Assembly (NCBI GenBank): GCA_964034945.1
Contig: OZ035961.1
Coordinates: 75,394,188 to 75,458,187, forward strand
DNA from: Chrysopilus asiliformis
Lineage: Eukaryota; Arthropoda; Insecta; Diptera; Rhagionidae
DNA length: 64,000 bases
Direction of reading: 5' to 3'
The notes under the pieces are model-generated. The model had not been told where the DNA came from, did no database searches, and worked only from the letters and a program-made list of their open reading frames with translations. Both the position numbers and the translations under genes were made by a program. This document shows positions 1-11,715 of the stretch, piece after piece (within the stretch, counting starts at the first letter, position 1; every line of letters starts with the position of its first letter).

Positions 1-601
1 TAAATATAAACGAAAACAATAATTAATTAATAATGAGTTTAAAAGTGTACAATTCAACCTACCTGACTGGACGTGTTTTAATTTATTTAGATATGGTATT
101 AATTGGTTCACCTGTGATATATGAGCATTCAAACGCAAATTTCAATTTGATTTGCATCAATGTATCAATATCAATGTCAAAAATATCGAAAAACCATAAT
201 CGATTCAAGTTTTCAGTCCAATTAATAAAAAAATTACCTGACAATAGTAACTGTAAATTAAAATTAATGGAAAAATATTTAAAAAAATATATAATCGTAT
301 TACAGAAATATAAAGTAAAACTCCTTTAACACGATTACATGTCAAATAAATAGTTGATGGATATTAACAAGGTATAAAACGATTGCCATATAGTGTCGTG
401 GCAATGTTGACCACGCACGGCTAAACCGTTGAAATACTCGTAAATTTCCAGAAGGAAACAAGACTGGACAGAAACAGGTGCTCTGGTCTACTCCACATGA
501 TATACACCAGGTACGGCCACCGCCTAAATGTTCTTTTCAAAAAGTTGCAAATAATATTATTAAGTCGACATTGGCCGGTCTAATGTTCTATTGGTAGATC
601 A
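1..601. other. AT-rich non-coding DNA
   Basis: No gene or recognisable repeat is seen. The longest open frame is AT-rich and low in complexity, as expected by chance. Around 395-500 the sequence is somewhat richer in GC but shows no coding pattern or splice signals. Confidence 0.5.
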
Positions 602-649
602 ATGAGTATAAATATATCTAAATGGCTATTTAGATATATTTATACTCAT
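602..649. repeat. Perfect 22-bp inverted repeat with a 4-nt loop
   Basis: Arm 602-623 is the exact reverse complement of arm 628-649, and the loop is GGCT. The arms are almost pure A/T apart from the ATGAG ends. It could form a cruciform in DNA or a short hairpin in RNA. The stem is shorter than most animal miRNA precursors, so a small-RNA role is only a possibility. No TSD is obvious, so I do not call it a MITE. Confidence 0.8.
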
Positions 650-2180
650 GTAAGTATAAGTCGTTAATGGTTGACGCACGTTGGAAAATTCAAAAGAATT
701 GTTGTGTGCCCATAAACATTCTTGCGGGACATCCATTTGAGTCCTATTTCATGCAGGCATTTAGGGATTTCGAACAGGGAAATTTAAGTAAAAAATCAAA
801 ATGGTTCAAAATGGTTCGAGATATAGGAAAAAGGATCAGGAAAATTGTGCCAATCTTGACAACCACTCCAACCTGACCTAACCTAAGTATAAAATTAAAC
901 TGACTTAAAATATTAAAGCGTTAAAAATCAACAAAAAAATTTAATATTTATGATTTGCGATATCAAGTACCTACTGTCAAATTTGAATAACAAAAAAAAT
1001 TAAATTTAGTATATCATTATGGGTATTCTTATGTTTGTAAATAAGAGAAAATAACCACAGGAGCAGGGGGGGAAAGATTTAAAGATCTTTTCTGATGTTG
1101 TACTGAACATAACACAACAAATTTCAAGTCAATATCTCTAACCGTTCACGAGAAAGTGGCGGACATATAGTACATGTAACATACATGTTAAAAAATTTCA
1201 AAATGATAAAAAATTTCTTCCATAATTAAGGCTGCATTCTAGCACAATGGCGCCCAGCTAAGGCGTCATTTGACGCGGCGCTTTAGGTGACATTTTGAGA
1301 CATTTGGAAATTCGCTGTGTCAAATTCGGACCCCACAAAGAACAAAACATGGAGATACGTTTCCCTAGCAACTGTTAAGTCAATTTAGGTTACGGTTGTC
1401 TTCCAGATCTCTTTTCCTCAGACATTGGCATTTATTTAAATCCGGGGGATTTTTTAAGGCGTTTGGGGCACTGCTTTTCTAATGCTACACTTGCCCTAGG
1501 CACATTCTCAGAGTGCAGTGGCCTTAAATACAGTACAGCTTCCGGGGAAAAAAAGGTCGGGATGGAAATCTTAACACATATTTTTTCGTAAGTATCGCAA
1601 AAATTTGAGCCTGTATGCTTTTTTTTTAAATAAAAATTTTGCCTGCGGCGCAATTTTTGTTGGATACCAATGGACAAAGATACGTTTTTTAAATAAATAA
1701 TCACCATTAAAAATTCAGACAAACCTCTTTTCTCTGGTCCTTCTTTTGAAATTTTCAAGCCTACACAAAAATACGTTTTACCATGTGAGAGGGGACGCCA
1801 AATGCAGGTTTGTCCCGGGCGCTGGTTTGTCTTGCGCAGGAAATTTTCTAGTAAAACTGATTAAACACCATATAAGAGTCTTTTCTGGGTAATTTGGGGT
1901 CGCTGATTCCGAATGTGGCGTAGATTGGCTGTATCACATCTACTTCTTCAGATATGAAGGGAAACAGAATTGTGAATTTCCAGATTATAAATTTTTAAAC
2001 CAATTTATGAATTACCCGCCATATTGAAAAAAGTTGAGCTGGTACAGCCAAACTACTGCCAGATTCGGATTCAGCTACCCCAAATTACGAAGTAAAGACT
2101 CTTATATCGTGTTGCCCAGAGTGAGTGTCGGCCTGTTTAATAAGTTTTGGTCGAATAAAAATTTTCTTCGACTAGTTAGT
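650..2180. other. Non-coding DNA with degraded repeat pieces
   Basis: There is no supported gene. Around 1115-1155 a phrase like 'caagtcaatatctctaacc' resembles the body of the HINE-like repeats seen elsewhere, so a decayed copy is likely. An imperfect inverted repeat pairs about 1860-1915 with about 2063-2125; each arm has a version of AATTTGGGGTCGCTGATTCC or its complement. A related phrase recurs at 61390-61410. Confidence 0.4.
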
Positions 2181-2192
2181 TGATTGAAAATA

Positions 2193-2516
2193 GGTTACAT
2201 GAAGCCAGCCCCGGTTCTACACATAGCAGATTTGGCTCTTACTCAAACCCCAAACCCTGCTCCCCTTTGCCAGCATCCATTCTTGTTCCAGATATTTACT
2301 GTTTCCTCGCAACAGTACAAAATTTCAATTCTCTAGCTCAATCCTTTCGAAAGTTAAGGTGTTCACGGACGGACGGACAGACGGAAATCAAAAGCTGTAT
2401 TCATACCAAACGCCCTGGTGTTTTTAATTTTTGTGTCCGACGATTGGTTCGATGCTTTATAGACTGTATACTAAATCGAATATACCACTATATGATTCTT
2501 ATAGAAAGTATAAAAA
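2193..2516 (-). mobile_element. Old HINE/DINE-1-like element (diverged)
   Basis: Read on the minus strand, this copy starts with a palindromic TATAC...GTATATT head (about 2516-2475). A short (GTCC/GTCT) tract follows at about 2370-2390, then a body phrase like 'gagctagagaattgaaatt'. The order matches the better-preserved HINE-B copies further right. The inverted sub-terminal repeats are no longer readable, so it is an old, decayed copy. The assignment to the Helentron-derived (HINE) group is by structure. Confidence 0.5.
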
Positions 2517-2641
2517 TACCCGTAATTTTGAAACCAAATTGCCAGAAAAATTTTTTCAAAATAAAAATTATACTTTCCCACAGCGCTACAATAACGTTTG
2601 TACATAGGTCCAATGTTTGGTATAACATTATATGTATTTGA

Positions 2642-4700
2642 AATAAACGAATTGCGAAAAATAATAAAATGATAGGAGAAATAATTATTTCTAGCAATTG
2701 AAAAACGATTTAATCTGATCGAAAGCTCTGATAATAATTAGATACATAAATTGGTCGGACCTCCGGCCGGTCTTTGAGGTTTTCTATTACCGGCATTTTA
2801 TTATAAACTCTGGCGATTTATCCATAGAATGAAATAATTTGAAATGCTTAATATAATTTGCTGGATTGTGGATCTGGATTACGTATTTTATTTCCATTTC
2901 AATCTTTCAACAAGAACGAAATTTATTGCGAATGAAACGATTTATCTGTCAATTTGTGAAAACTGGGTGGAGTGACCATTAAATGACATTTATTATAGTG
3001 AGACCACGACCGAGTCGGTCATTTTGCACTGGGTTTTTTTCCCTTCTTGTCGTCGTTGTCAATTTAATTCGTTTATTCTGCACTCGAAATGATTTTAATT
3101 TCCATTCTATCATAATAATGTTATTTTAACTACTCGTAGTTGAGGTACATAGCATGGTCTCGATCTTGGTCTCGATTCTGTTGAGGAACGTTTCTATTAT
3201 TGTTGCTGTGGGTCGTACTTCATTCCGCTTTCCAACTGCGAGCTAAAATATACTTAGCCACCTGTCAAAATGTCATGTGAGTGCGACGATCTGTCAATGT
3301 AATTTTTATGTCTAATTCACTTATAAATTATGAGTCTCACGCTTCCTGGAAAATTCCAGTCTTAGTAAAAGAACGGCAAGAACTCGAATGATTTTTTTTT
3401 AAGTTGACTTAGAAAGGATTTTTATCGTAGATTTGTTAACTGCGTCTAACATATTTTTAAGTTTACAGTGTTTTAAAATATATACCTACTGTAATTATAA
3501 TTTGAAAGTATTGTATTGCTCGTTATACAAAAATAATTAAAATATTCTCATTAATGACATTTTTTAAAGTTATTTTAAAATATTTAGATTACTGGAGGAA
3601 TAAGAATTAATTTTTAGAATGTAACTTTACTTTTGACAGATTTTTATTAAATATTTAAAAATAGACATGTTTTCATTTGCACATGAATTAAAATTGTGTG
3701 AAATGAAAACCGAGGGTTTACCTTTCAACCGTTTCAAGCAACTACGAATTTTATAAAAACATCTCAAAAACATTAATTCTGTCATACAAAGCCAGCCACT
3801 GTGAATCCACCTGGCGGTGAAATAAGACATTTTAAATATAATTAAACGTTTTATTTGTAAAAATAGTACTAAAACTTGGGATACAAAACTACTTCGAAGA
3901 CATTAGAACTAATACAGGTATGGGAAGTTTCAGGAAATGTTAAGCGACCGCTAAATTGAGTTAGCGGGCAAATTTCGAGCCAACTAACTCTAAAAGTTTC
4001 GTGAAACCCGCAGGTAGAAATTTAAATTTATCATAGTGTCGTCTTTTTTAAAAAAAATCAAATCCAAAGTAGGAAAATTGAATCTCTTCTTCCCGGATTC
4101 TCTATAGAAATATAAATTCTCTCAAAAACGGTCCACCTCGTCAAAAAAAAAAATACAAAAAAGGGATATATTAGAATATGGTTTTACATAACATTTCTCA
4201 TACATCAAATTCCAATTATAGCCAACTTTCTCAAATCCAATTGTATTACGTTTATACCAATTGGAACTTTTCAAAATCGCTTTCTGTTAAGTCTATAGGG
4301 CGATAACAGCTTTCAAGTGCAAAAAACTTGGTCATAAAGATGATTTTTGCCATCATAAATGAAAGGGGAATTTATTCAAATCTTAATTCAGAGAGATACA
4401 AGGTAAGGAAATCTTACCCCGAAAGTAGAAAAATGTGCAACGTAATATTTAAATGAATAGTTTTTGTTTTTAGTACGAAAATAACTAATAAATACATTGA
4501 ATGGGAATTTCGGCTTTTGAATTGACTAGTTCAAAGCATGTTCACGTTTTGATTTCGATTTGTGAGTGATTTTTATACCTTTCTTATGTTTTTACCACAA
4601 TGTGAAACCAAAATTTTGTACACATTTAGGCGAAGAGTACCAGGGCAGGTTCGGTTTGGTTATTCGCACAATTTGACAAGCCAAAGTTAGGCCTAAAGTT
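2642..4700. other. Gene-free AT-rich stretch
   Basis: No coding region, splice-site pair or clear TIR element is seen. The patch 2990-3260 is a little richer in GC (for example 'gaccacgaccgagtcggtc') and could be regulatory, but nothing in it identifies a function. Confidence 0.4.
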
Positions 4701-4717
4701 CAACGTAGCCCAACTAA

Positions 4718-5338
4718 AGGCCCAACTATGATAGACATAAGAGCGCATATGTAAATGTCAAATTCCCAACGAATGTTGACATACATAGCTGTCAACATAA
4801 AAGCTAACCATAATAGGCATAGACTGACATAAGTAAAGTCAAATTCTTCTCGATAGTAATTGACAAAGTTAAAGGAAAAAATGAGTGAATTGAAAAAAAT
4901 TAAAGAAATATTTGAAATTGTGAAGTGCTTAAAAGAATTAAGTGACCTGAAAGATGAACTGGATGGATACGGCAGGAAGAAGCGTTCATGTGATGTACGA
5001 GAAATCAATCGCGACAGGAAAACGCACGAATACTACGTAGTCACCTTCTTAAAAATAAAAAGGCTTGATCCGGATCAATTTTTTATTCATACGAGAATGA
5101 CCACAAATGTCTTTGACTATCTGTTGTCCTGCTTGAGTCCCTTTTTGGAAAAATTTTAGGTTATGTTCACTATTACATATGCCAGTTCCATTTGTATCGA
5201 ATTATTCATGCTTAACGAATGTTTAACGAAGGTTTGAAAGTGGCAACACTCTTGACATATGTCTATTGTGGGTATTAACACTGACTTTCTTATTCTGGAA
5301 ATGACATATGCGTTCTTATGTCTATCATAGTTGAGCCT
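4718..5338 (+). mobile_element. PIF/Harbinger non-autonomous element, family F copy 1
   Basis: The ends are inverted: 5' AGGCCCAACTATGATAGACA and 3' (reverse complement) AGGCTCAACTATGATAGACA. The flanks are TAA on the left and TTA on the right, a slightly imperfect version of the TWA target used by PIF/Harbinger elements. A second copy at 36942-37551 has a perfect TTA duplication, which confirms the ends. The 621-bp element carries only the start of a transposase gene and no catalytic DDE domain, so it must depend on a relative for movement. Confidence 0.8.
4860..5159 (+). pseudogene. Truncated PIF/Harbinger-type transposase, N-terminal part only
   Basis: This 99-codon ORF lies inside family F copy 1. 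After a lysine-rich start (residues 1-37) comes a block resembling the N-terminus of Harbinger/HARBI1-like transposases: a basic stretch GRKKR, a REINRDRK-like segment, then LDPDQFF, an R-M pair and FDYLLSCLSPFL (about residues 38-95). In full-length proteins (roughly 350-400 residues) the helix-turn-helix and DDE nuclease follow; here a stop comes first. The product could at most be a short N-terminal fragment. Family assignment rests on the pattern of conserved positions and was not confirmed by a search. Confidence 0.6.
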
Positions 5339-5352
5339 TTAGGCCAGGTGAA

Positions 5353-5498
5353 ACATTTGCAGACTCTGCCTAGAGGAGGTTGCACATACTATGCGAATGC
5401 ACAGCCTTAGCGCGAACAAGGATGTCCTTAATGGGAAGGTAACAATAGATCTTAAGGTCGCGGTGACAAGGGAGCGAGAAAGCACCACCCCATACACA

Positions 5499-5532
<34 letters not shown>
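5353..5532 (+). mobile_element. Retroposed insert with (ATT)n tail and 12-bp TSD
   Basis: A 180-bp segment ends in about 30 nt of ATT repeats and is bracketed by the direct repeat AGGCCAGGTGAA (5341-5352 and 5533-5544). A simple-repeat 3' tail plus a long TSD is the signature of target-primed reverse transcription. It is probably the 5'-truncated 3' end of a non-LTR retrotransposon, or a SINE using one. The body has no readable coding frame and I cannot name the family. It landed just right of family F copy 1. Confidence 0.65.

Positions 5533-5533
<1 letters not shown>
5503..5533. repeat. (ATT)n microsatellite
   Basis: About ten uninterrupted ATT units form the 3' tail of the retroposed insert. 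Confidence 0.9.
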
Positions 5534-5718
5534 GGCCAGGTGAACTCGGTCTCTACACTCTCAAGCTCGCCATGGTTCGTCTGCATTTGCCAGCATGGTG
5601 GAGCTTTTACACGTTTATTTTAGACTTGTTGCTTATTTACAGTAGACAATTACAACCCAATTTATTCAGTGTTTTTTTGGATTTTTTTGTGTATTTTTAC
5701 TCAAAAATCATAACTTTA

Positions 5719-6225
5719 CCCCCGTCGCACACTTGAGCTAAGCGAGCTCAACTACGTGAGCTAAGTTTCTCGCTGAAAGTAAAATCCTTAGCATTTGCAT
5801 TGGCGACCTCACACTTCAGCGAAACTATGAAACTACATCGCGTAGTCATGGGCGACGGGGACTAAGCTCGCTAGCGTAGTTCAGACCTCAACTACGCGAA
5901 CGACTTCGCTGGCATCGCTGACACTCACATATAAATATTTTCGGCGTTATACAGTGTAAAATCGGTGTTTGCAATAGTGTAGTATTTTGTGGACATAAAA
6001 GTGTAAGGAAAACGTGAAAATTGAATTCTTTTCGGAATATTTTCAATCGCGTTAAATAATTTATATCTAAAAATGGCTGCAGATAAAGTGGAAAAATGCA
6101 TATATTTACCGAAAATATCGCCGCGTAGCTTAGCTCAAGTGTGAAACGAGGTGAGCTAACCCAGCTAGGCTATGTAACTATAGCTAGCCTCGCTCACATA
6201 GCTTAGTTGAAGTGTGCGACGGAGG
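5719..6225. mobile_element. MITE with TTA duplication (PIF/Harbinger-like)
   Basis: The left end CCCCCGTCGCACACTT and the right end (reverse complement) CCTCCGTCGCACACTT match at 15 of 16 positions. TTA flanks both sides (5716-5718 and 6226-6228). The 507-bp interior has more inverted fragments of AGCTAAGC / GCTTAGCT and CTACGC, so much of the element is fold-back. No coding remnant is visible. The 3-bp TTA target suggests PIF/Harbinger. Confidence 0.75.
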
Positions 6226-6228
6226 TTA

Positions 6229-8540
6229 TCATGGCGAAAAATTAATCAATAGAACTTTGATTATTACTTAATTTTTGTTTTCGTCATAGGTTTTTTTGGA
6301 ATTGTTGATATCCATTATATATTACATTACATAATTGGTTTGTCGTATACCTCGCTTTCGTTAACATTCTACACAATTTATGTCTGCTTGTATCAAATTT
6401 CTGAAACATAAAGCCTTTAAACTAAAGAGAGATAAAAATTTTTAAAGCGGCACGTGCAACAGTAAACTTTGAATGTAGCTTTATAATCAGTGAAAATTAA
6501 TTGCGGCCTAATTTATTTATTCTGTAATTATAAAAAAAAAACATAATCGTCATAAAACTTAATTTTTAATGTGACAAGTATTTGGCGATATCGCCTCCTA
6601 AGTAGCATTAAGCTAAGTGTTGAGACAAATTTTGTGAGCTTTTTATATTCGCGATCAATAAAACCGAATTCCTTTAGCTTAGCTACTCGTATAAAACAAG
6701 TTTTTATATACTGTTGTGTGTTTTTTTTTTGAAGTTTTCATTTTATTTTTTTCTACTCCCATTAATAAAATTCATGGCTTCTCGTTTGTTTTATTCAAAA
6801 TTATTGATTTGAATTTTCGCTTCAGTCTGAAAAGTCGATTAACCAAATTTCAGTTCAAAAATAAAAATTAGGCCACTAAGAAATATATCAATAAACAGTG
6901 ATTTTAATTTTCATTTAAATTATGTGCATATTCAAGAAATTTTTAACGAAATGTGTCATTTAATGAATTTCAATCGAAGAATTTATCGTTTCTTCTTATC
7001 TTTGATCATCGGAATTATGATTGTTGTTGCTGTGTTGGAATCGTTAAGTGGTACCCTCTTGCAATCAAAACAAAATCACTGAAAAAAAACTGTTCAGATT
7101 TTTCTCGAAGAAAAAAGAAATTGTTTGAAATTTAAATGTTTCTGTCACGGCGCGACGTCGACGCACGGTTAAACAAGATTTTTATCGTTTCTGATTGTGG
7201 GTGAATGGGCGATTGGTGTCAAACCGGTCTGTTCATAATTATAGGGTGAAAAGGGATTCGTATGTGCATTTAAATTGCAAGAATACAACGATCATATGCT
7301 TGCTCTATATAATTATCAATTTATGATCTGACAGGAGAGTTCTTTGTATTTTTTAAGTAATTTGGTTCCGGCTTTTTCATCGTTTCACATTCAATGGTCT
7401 GCAGGTATAAAATTCACTGCTAATGGCCAATAAAATTCGCATTTCATATATGCTAAATACCTTACACGCGATCTTCTTACGGTAGTTGAGTGAAAATGAG
7501 CGTCAAGTTGCTGATTAGCGGTTAGTGAGTTGGCCAAACTTTACTATCACTAACGGCCAATCAGCGGTTCGAATTTTATTACAGAGATTGTAAATTTTTG
7601 AAGAAATCCATCAAGTCTGAAACTTTAAAAGTTTATTATTGCCCCTTAATAAAATTATTGTGAATATTAATTTGCCTAAGTGACAGAAACTTTTGTTTCG
7701 CTTGGAAATAGTGTATAATGATTTACAAAATTTAAAAGAATAATATAGGAAATATTTGAATGTCATGCAATGCTTTCAAACTTACATTGGCAACATTCAT
7801 TACTCAGGAATTTAAGTTTTCCGAAATGATTCTAATCAAATGATATTTTAATCTATTGATTTTATTGATTTTAATTGATGGGGCACTATATATATTAAAG
7901 TGGGATCTTCTCACCAGTATTTTTGTTACTTCTTTTTCCTGCTGTCCGGACCTAAAGTCCAAGAAAGAGATAAATAATTATATAATTTCTAAGTAACTTT
8001 TCTTCTTTATACCTTATTCGATATAATCGCAAAAAGCATTTACGCTGGGTTGGGGGAAATGAGTAGCCCAATTAAATTGTGATGTATGGTAGAATTATGT
8101 AAAAATTTTATTCTGAATAGAACAAATAACAGTTAATAACAGTTTTTGAGAACTTTTTTTTCCCTTTTTTGCATGTAATCATATCAATTATTTTCTCTAG
8201 TTTTTATGTTATGTTCATTTTTTTGCTAATGGGCTTTTAACTTCCACAATTTCCCCTTACCTAAAAAAACCTGTAAAGCTTCATTTTAACCCTTCCTACA
8301 TATATTTTTAAAAAATTGTTATTGGAATTGTTAGTATTGCAATCGTTATCTCCTGTACAGATTTATATAAGGCAAGCCCTTTTTTTTGTACCATTTGAAT
8401 AAAATAAATAAATAAATAAAATATAAGAAAAGTATTAAAATTACTCAAACAACCGAAATCATAACGGAGCCCCGCACGTTCCCGGGACATATACCCATCG
8501 ACTCAGTTCGATGAATCCGGTAAATTTGTAATATCGATTT
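6229..8540. other. Gene-free AT-rich stretch
   Basis: No gene is supported. At 7510-7565 an imperfect 19-bp inverted repeat (GCTGATTAGCGGTTAGTGA against TCACTAACGGCCAATCAGC, two mismatches) could form a short hairpin. Flanking AATAAAATTCG motifs are also inverted around it, so it may be a worn MITE. Confidence 0.4.
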
Positions 8541-8543
8541 CTA

Positions 8544-8749
8544 CACAGAAAAAAATAATTGGTTTAACAAAAAAAAATTCGTAAATATTACTGAAGTTTT
8601 GTATTACTTCGTAATATTAACAAATTTTAGTAACTATACGAAAAAATATTTGTTAATATTACGAAGTATATACAAAACTTCAGTAATATTTACGAATTTT
8701 TTTTTGTTAAACCCATTTTGTAAATAATACAAAATTATTTTTTTCTGTG
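8544..8749. mobile_element. Long-palindrome MITE with TA duplication
   Basis: Almost the whole 206 bp is one inverted repeat, with arms of about 90 bp around a centre near 8640. The tips are CACAGAAAAAAATAATT on both strands, flanked by TA (8542-8543 and 8750-8751), as in Tc1/mariner-type MITEs. A transcript through it would fold into a long AT-rich hairpin. There is no coding potential. Confidence 0.85.
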
Positions 8750-8751
8750 TA

Positions 8752-10070
8752 CCAGTAAAGCTTAACCGATTTTGACGTGATTTTTTGCATTAGAAAGCTG
8801 TTCTTGTCCCATAGAACCCTATTGGAAAAAACGAACTGTTGTCGAGAAAATCACATGGAAATGTTTTTTTTTTACTTTTTTGTGATGTGTGATATTCTAC
8901 GTAGCGCACTCTAAAAAGTGGTGTCCGCGAAAGGGTTAATGATTTTCTTGTAAATTTGATTTGATCAATAAATTTTTTCAATTATTAGCTGCTGTCTGGC
9001 GTATTTGTTCCCATCGTGTGCCAACAGCCCGCCAATCGATTTATAATCTTGTATGCACTTTACATCGAAATGCATTCAAAAGCGCGATTTTTATGCTCTC
9101 ACATTAGCATCGCTTTTGTCCGCAATTTCTTAATGCTGGCAGGCAAATTATGGCACAAGTTACATTCTGATCGATTAATAACAATTCGTTAAAGCATGGA
9201 AAAAAATGCACGAATAATAAATGTTTGCTTTTGATAAATGGGTCCGATCGGTGACAGAAAGAAATTAGTTTGACATGCACGGAGGTAAAAATGAAAGTCA
9301 AAACATATTTAATGTATTTAAGATATTAATTTCAGCATCGATTTGCAAGGACTTTATGTGGTTGCCGACTGTTTCCAAGGTACAAAGTACTCGGTAACGT
9401 TTCATACTTATAATATTAAGGTGTTACAAAGTTACGATGATCGAAATCAATGGATTTTGATTTTCAGGTGTTAAGCGAGCGGCATTTTTGTGCGAAAATA
9501 TTATAAAAACGTGACTAGCGGGCTGGTCAGTGTAATTATCTTTTTTGTCTAATTTTTCTATGGTTTTTCCCTTTCTTTTGTAATAAACCTTAGCCGCATA
9601 TGGGTATCTAATTAAAGTTTTGCTGAAGTCGTGCTTTAATCGTTTAATTTTTATGCGATTTTTGCAAACTGTAATTCCTAAAATAATTTTTTTCACCATT
9701 CCCTCTAGGCATTGGTTTTCGAACATTTCATTTGGTGTTTTATGCATAAGATGTTTTTTGTTTCTTTTTTTTATTGGAATTTTCAAAAAAAAAAACATGT
9801 AGAAGGGTTTTTTTTACATAAACCTCCCATTTATGCTTTTACGCAATTTTGGTGTATTGAATTCAGAAAAAAAAGTCTGTCTAATAAATTTTTATTTTCG
9901 CCAAATAAGGGACACCCTACTGCACATAAGTATATGTTTTTTAGTGAGACATGAGGTTTGTCCTTTGCGACTTAAAAATGTTGCAATTTACGCAATTGGG
10001 GCTAAAGATTTAGACCTATAATTCACATCCGCGTACAAGAAGTATAAGAAGTGACGATAACAGAACACTG
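8752..10070. other. Gene-free stretch
   Basis: No gene or clear element is seen. The part 8980-9290 has less simple sequence and could be a conserved non-coding block, but that cannot be judged from one sequence. Confidence 0.4.
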
Positions 10071-10079
10071 ATTAATAAT

Positions 10080-11707
10080 TAGGGATGCAACATCGTTTAT
10101 AAAACCTCGATATATCGAAAATCGATATTTTTTTAAGGCGATATCGATGTCAAAAAACATCGTCCTGAAAACATCAATAGCAAAAAACATCGTCCTGAAA
10201 ACATCGATGTTTTTCCGATGTTTTCAAAAAGTTAAATTTTTTTTATTTACTACACTGTAGAAAATGAATTTGAATTTAAACCGAAAAATGGGGTAAAAAC
10301 GGGGTAAATTTGCAAAAACGTCGTAAAATTTCGAAAAAAAATCAGAATTTAGCTCGCACACCATTTAAGTTGTAAAATCACCCAAAAAACATACTAGAAA
10401 TAGGGTAATTTTAAACCTTGCGTAAAATTTCGACCAATATTCGTATTTTTACTCTCATTTTGGTGTAAAAACACGCTCGCAGGGTATTTTTGCATTATTG
10501 TACGGACAATTTAACCTTAACCTTATAATTCGCATAAGGTTTGTGGCATCGGAGTATAAATACTCGAATCGAGTTTTACTCTACCAAAATCCTGTGTGGC
10601 GCCTGCCACATGGCAGACATGCCCGGGAAATTTGGATGTGAAAACATCCGCAAAAATAATATAATATTTTTGCTTTTGCAGACCGTATAAGCCGAGAAAT
10701 TCTAATACCATTTTCGGTGTAATTTTAAACAAAAAATGTCGTAAAATTACACCTTTAAGACGCGGTTTTGCTACCAAATAGGAGGAAAATTACAACAAAA
10801 ATGTGGTAATTTTAAACATCCATGTCGTAAAATTACACCCGTATTGTACTTTTACTTCTTATTTAGCTTAAAGTTCCCCCGTAAAAGAGGCTTTTGTACG
10901 CCACAAAATGAGTAAAAATGCATAGCTTTTAAGCCATTACGACTCGGTGTAATTTTACCCCTATTATCGTAGGAAAATGGTTTCCTACGATAATAGGGGT
11001 AAAATTACAATAAAATTTTCTAGAGTGTATATTAAATTTAATAAATAATTTAGCCACCTGGGGGATGTTCTACTGTGGGTGGAGTGCACCCAAGTAGAAT
11101 TAATACGGTTTTAATTCTTCTTATACATTGAACCACAAAAAACCCGCTAGTTTTTGAGATATTCGAAAAAAACTATTTTTTTGAAATACCGGCATATCTT
11201 CATAACGGCTTAAGATACGGAGTTCTAGTAAAAGACATAAATGTAGCAAATTGTATTGTCTCCAACTTTTGTAGTACATAAGACTACTGGAAAATGGTTA
11301 GTTTCGGAATAAATCGCAAAAAACGAAATCGTAGATTTTAAAAAGCCGCGGTTTTGGTTACTTCCGGTTAACAGATTTCCACATCAGGACCAAACTTCTC
11401 TGTAAAATTTCATGGCTAGCTCTGGTATTTTTTGCGAAATCTTGTAGAAAAATGAAACCGAAAATTGATACCAAAGGAAATTTAAAAAAATCTTTAAGTA
11501 GAGTGGCTATATTAAATCTATCTAAAAACTAGTCTCTCTAGTCCTAAAATTAGTTTCTCTACTAATTTTATGTAGAGTAATGTTCTAACATCGTGGATAA
11601 CAACATCGATACCTCGATATATCGGCCTGTTCAACATCGAGTTTAAAACTCGATATTTTTCAACGATACCTCGATGTTTGCAAGACATGTTTTCGTTGGC
11701 ATCCCTA
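10080..11707. mobile_element. hAT-type MITE, split by a family-A element
   Basis: The ends TAGGGATGCAACATCG and (reverse complement) TAGGGATGCCAACG are flanked by a perfect 8-bp duplication, TTAATAAT (10072-10079 and 11708-11715), the hAT hallmark. The sub-terminal zones are packed with CATCGAT / ATCGATG repeats in both orientations. Family-A element 10253-11027 sits inside, so this hAT is the older layer. Segment 11150-11500 contains a repeat also seen at about 25990-26140. No transposase remnant is readable. Confidence 0.85.
10253..11027 (+). mobile_element. Family-A element copy 1 (Tc1/mariner-like, non-autonomous)
   Basis: The ends CACTGTAGAAAAT and (reverse complement) CACTCTAGAAAAT are flanked by TA on both sides (10251-10252, 11028-11029). 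The interior is seeded with about a dozen short motifs like GTAAAATTAC / GTAATTTTAC in both orientations. The last quarter has a perfect 28-bp hairpin (10949-10976 against 10981-11008, loop ATGG). It differs from copies 2 and 4 at only a few sites, plus a 9-bp deletion near 10390, so the family moved recently. The 84-codon minus-strand frame (10523-10777) has no recognisable homology. Confidence 0.85.
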
Positions 11708-11715
11708 TTAATAAT

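Noticed and set aside
667..876. 69-codon frame ending in a CCTGACCTAACCTAA region, considered as gene or telomere-like repeat
   Set aside because: No family resemblance, no splice or promoter context, and only two AACCT-like units, too few for telomeric DNA.
10523..10777. 84-codon frame kept in three family-A copies (also 23628-23882 and 63570-63824)
   Set aside because: The copies are nearly identical as DNA, so the shared frame shows recent amplification, not selection. The few differences visible change residues (for example K to I, M to I), and the diverged copy 3 does not keep the protein.
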